From Thermococcus sp. (lineage in GTDB: Archaea; Methanobacteriota_B; Thermococci; Thermococcales; Thermococcaceae), in the NCBI GenBank assembly GCA_027035445.1, contig JALVUT010000448.1:1-5641 (forward strand): a DNA stretch of 5,641 nucleotides, in the 5' to 3' direction. Position numbers and translations under genes: made by a program. Positions 5,032-5,641 of the stretch are shown here, piece by piece. The notes under the pieces are model-generated. The model did no database searches, was not told where the DNA came from, and saw only the letters and a list, made by a program, of their open reading frames with translations. Within the stretch, counting starts at the first letter, position 1; the number at the start of each line of letters is the position of its first letter.

Positions 5032-5571
5032 TCACGTTTTCGGCTTCAGAATCATAAGGTAGTGATGGGGAAGCTCCCGGTATTTAACCAGCTCAAAGCC
5101 CTTCGCCAGCCTGAGGATGTCTTCCGGCGAAAGCCTCTCGTGCAGCGGCGGCCCGAAGGGCGTGGCTTCCCTCTTCCACTCAGCTACAAGGACGAACGCC
5201 CTCCCGACCCAGCGGAGGTATTTCCCCGGCCTCTCCATCTCATGCAGGACGCTTGAGAAGACGGCGAGGTCGAAGTCCCCTATCTCCGGCGGCCTTTCGG
5301 AGAGTATAACCTCGACGTTCTCCAGCTTTTCTTCCTCGATTCTTTTCCTCAGAATCTCCGCCATTTTAGGGCTTGCTTCAATGGCGTAGACCTTCCTGAA
5401 AGCCCTCGCCAGAGGCACGGTTAGGTAGCCCGTGCCAGCGCCGACGTCTGCTGCTGCTCCCCGTCTAACTCCAGCACTGAGGGCGAACTCCACGACCTCC
5501 TCTGCCGGGAAGGCCTTTCTCCTCCACTCCGAGTCAAGCACCCGGTGATGATCAGGATTGAAGCGGTGCAT
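5032..5571 (-). CDS. Class I SAM-dependent methyltransferase
   Basis: A 179-residue Rossmann-fold methyltransferase. Motif I is ADVGAGTGYLTVPLA (residues 41-55), which binds S-adenosylmethionine; the acidic residue after strand 2 is Glu65 in VYAIEAS; the motif around strand 4 is FDLAVFSSVLHEM (100-112); and the end of the fold carries WKREATPFGPPLHERLSPED. The family includes UbiE-like and arsenite methyltransferases, but this protein has no cysteine at all, so arsenic methylation is excluded. The substrate is unknown. I chose the ATG at 5571 (MHRFNPDHH) because GGGGGT lies 4 nt upstream and the promoter places transcription start near 5580. The ATG at 5583 is possible only as a leaderless start, and TTG 5601 lies inside the TATA region. 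The gene leads an operon with the nitroreductase. Confidence 0.85.
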   Translation of the reverse strand: MHRFNPDHHRVLDSEWRRKAFPAEEVVEFALSAGVRRGAAADVGAGTGYLTVPLARAFRKVYAIEASPKMAEILRKRIEEEKLENVEVILSERPPEIGDFDLAVFSSVLHEMERPGKYLRWVGRAFVLVAEWKREATPFGPPLHERLSPEDILRLAKGFELVKYRELPHHYLMILKPKT

Positions 5572-5600
5572 CACAACCCCCATAATGAGTAAATCCCTCA

Positions 5601-5620
5601 ATCTAAAAGCTCTTTTGGTG
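5601..5620 (-). promoter_or_regulatory. BRE/TATA promoter of the methyltransferase-nitroreductase operon
   Basis: On the minus strand CACCAAAAGAGCTTTTAGAT shows an A-rich BRE followed by a CTTTTAGAT box. Transcription about 25 nt downstream would start near 5580-5584, which supports the ATG at 5571 with a roughly 10-nt leader, or a leaderless start at 5583. Confidence 0.5.
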
Positions 5621-5641
5621 AGCCCTGTATCAAATACAACC

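Noticed and set aside
5032..5571. The methyltransferase as an arsenite methyltransferase (ArsM), which would link it to ACR3
   Set aside because: The translated protein contains no cysteine, whereas ArsM needs conserved cysteines to bind arsenite, and the genes are more than 3.5 kb apart.

Overview
The window looks like part of a hyperthermophilic archaeal chromosome, most likely Thermococcales (Thermococcus or a close relative). This rests on three things. Coding DNA is moderately GC-rich and uses AGG/AGA, ATA, CTC and GAG heavily. Promoters have archaeal BRE/TATA elements followed by short leaders. Several starts carry an AGGTGA ribosome site exactly 5 nt before the start codon. The N-terminus at the left edge and the 144-residue ferredoxin also resemble Thermococcales proteins as I know them; no database search was possible.

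All intact genes are on the minus strand, so transcription runs from right to left. From high to low coordinates they are: a class I SAM-dependent methyltransferase and a nitroreductase-family flavoprotein (one short operon, 9 nt apart); a gene-free stretch holding a decayed winged-helix regulator; a two-gene operon with a secreted-thioredoxin/CcdA membrane fusion and a DUF302 protein; a stretch with broken plus-strand coding remnants; a 2[4Fe-4S] ferredoxin; a second stretch of plus-strand remnants; an ACR3-family arsenite efflux permease; and the first 49 codons of a 2-oxoacid:ferredoxin oxidoreductase alpha subunit, which runs off the left edge.

Most of the window concerns redox and thiol chemistry. 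The Trx-CcdA fusion should move electrons from the cytoplasm to extracytoplasmic disulfides. The ferredoxin and the oxidoreductase belong to ferredoxin-linked 2-oxoacid oxidation. ACR3 exports arsenite, a thiol poison. The ACR3 promoter carries a perfect 8+8 bp inverted repeat between TATA box and start codon, a good candidate operator, but no ArsR-type gene stands beside it. The one recognisable regulator in the window is a decayed reading frame upstream of the Trx-CcdA operon.

The unusual part is the amount of gene decay. Three intergenic stretches (about 1432-1640, 2184-2450 and 4162-4377) contain coding-like DNA broken by frameshifts or stops. Two of these lie on the plus strand on either side of the ferredoxin, opposite to every living gene here. 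This suggests a region where foreign or dispensable genes were gained and lost, possibly together with insertion of ACR3 between the ferredoxin and the oxidoreductase. I found no CRISPR array, tRNA, rRNA or intact mobile element.
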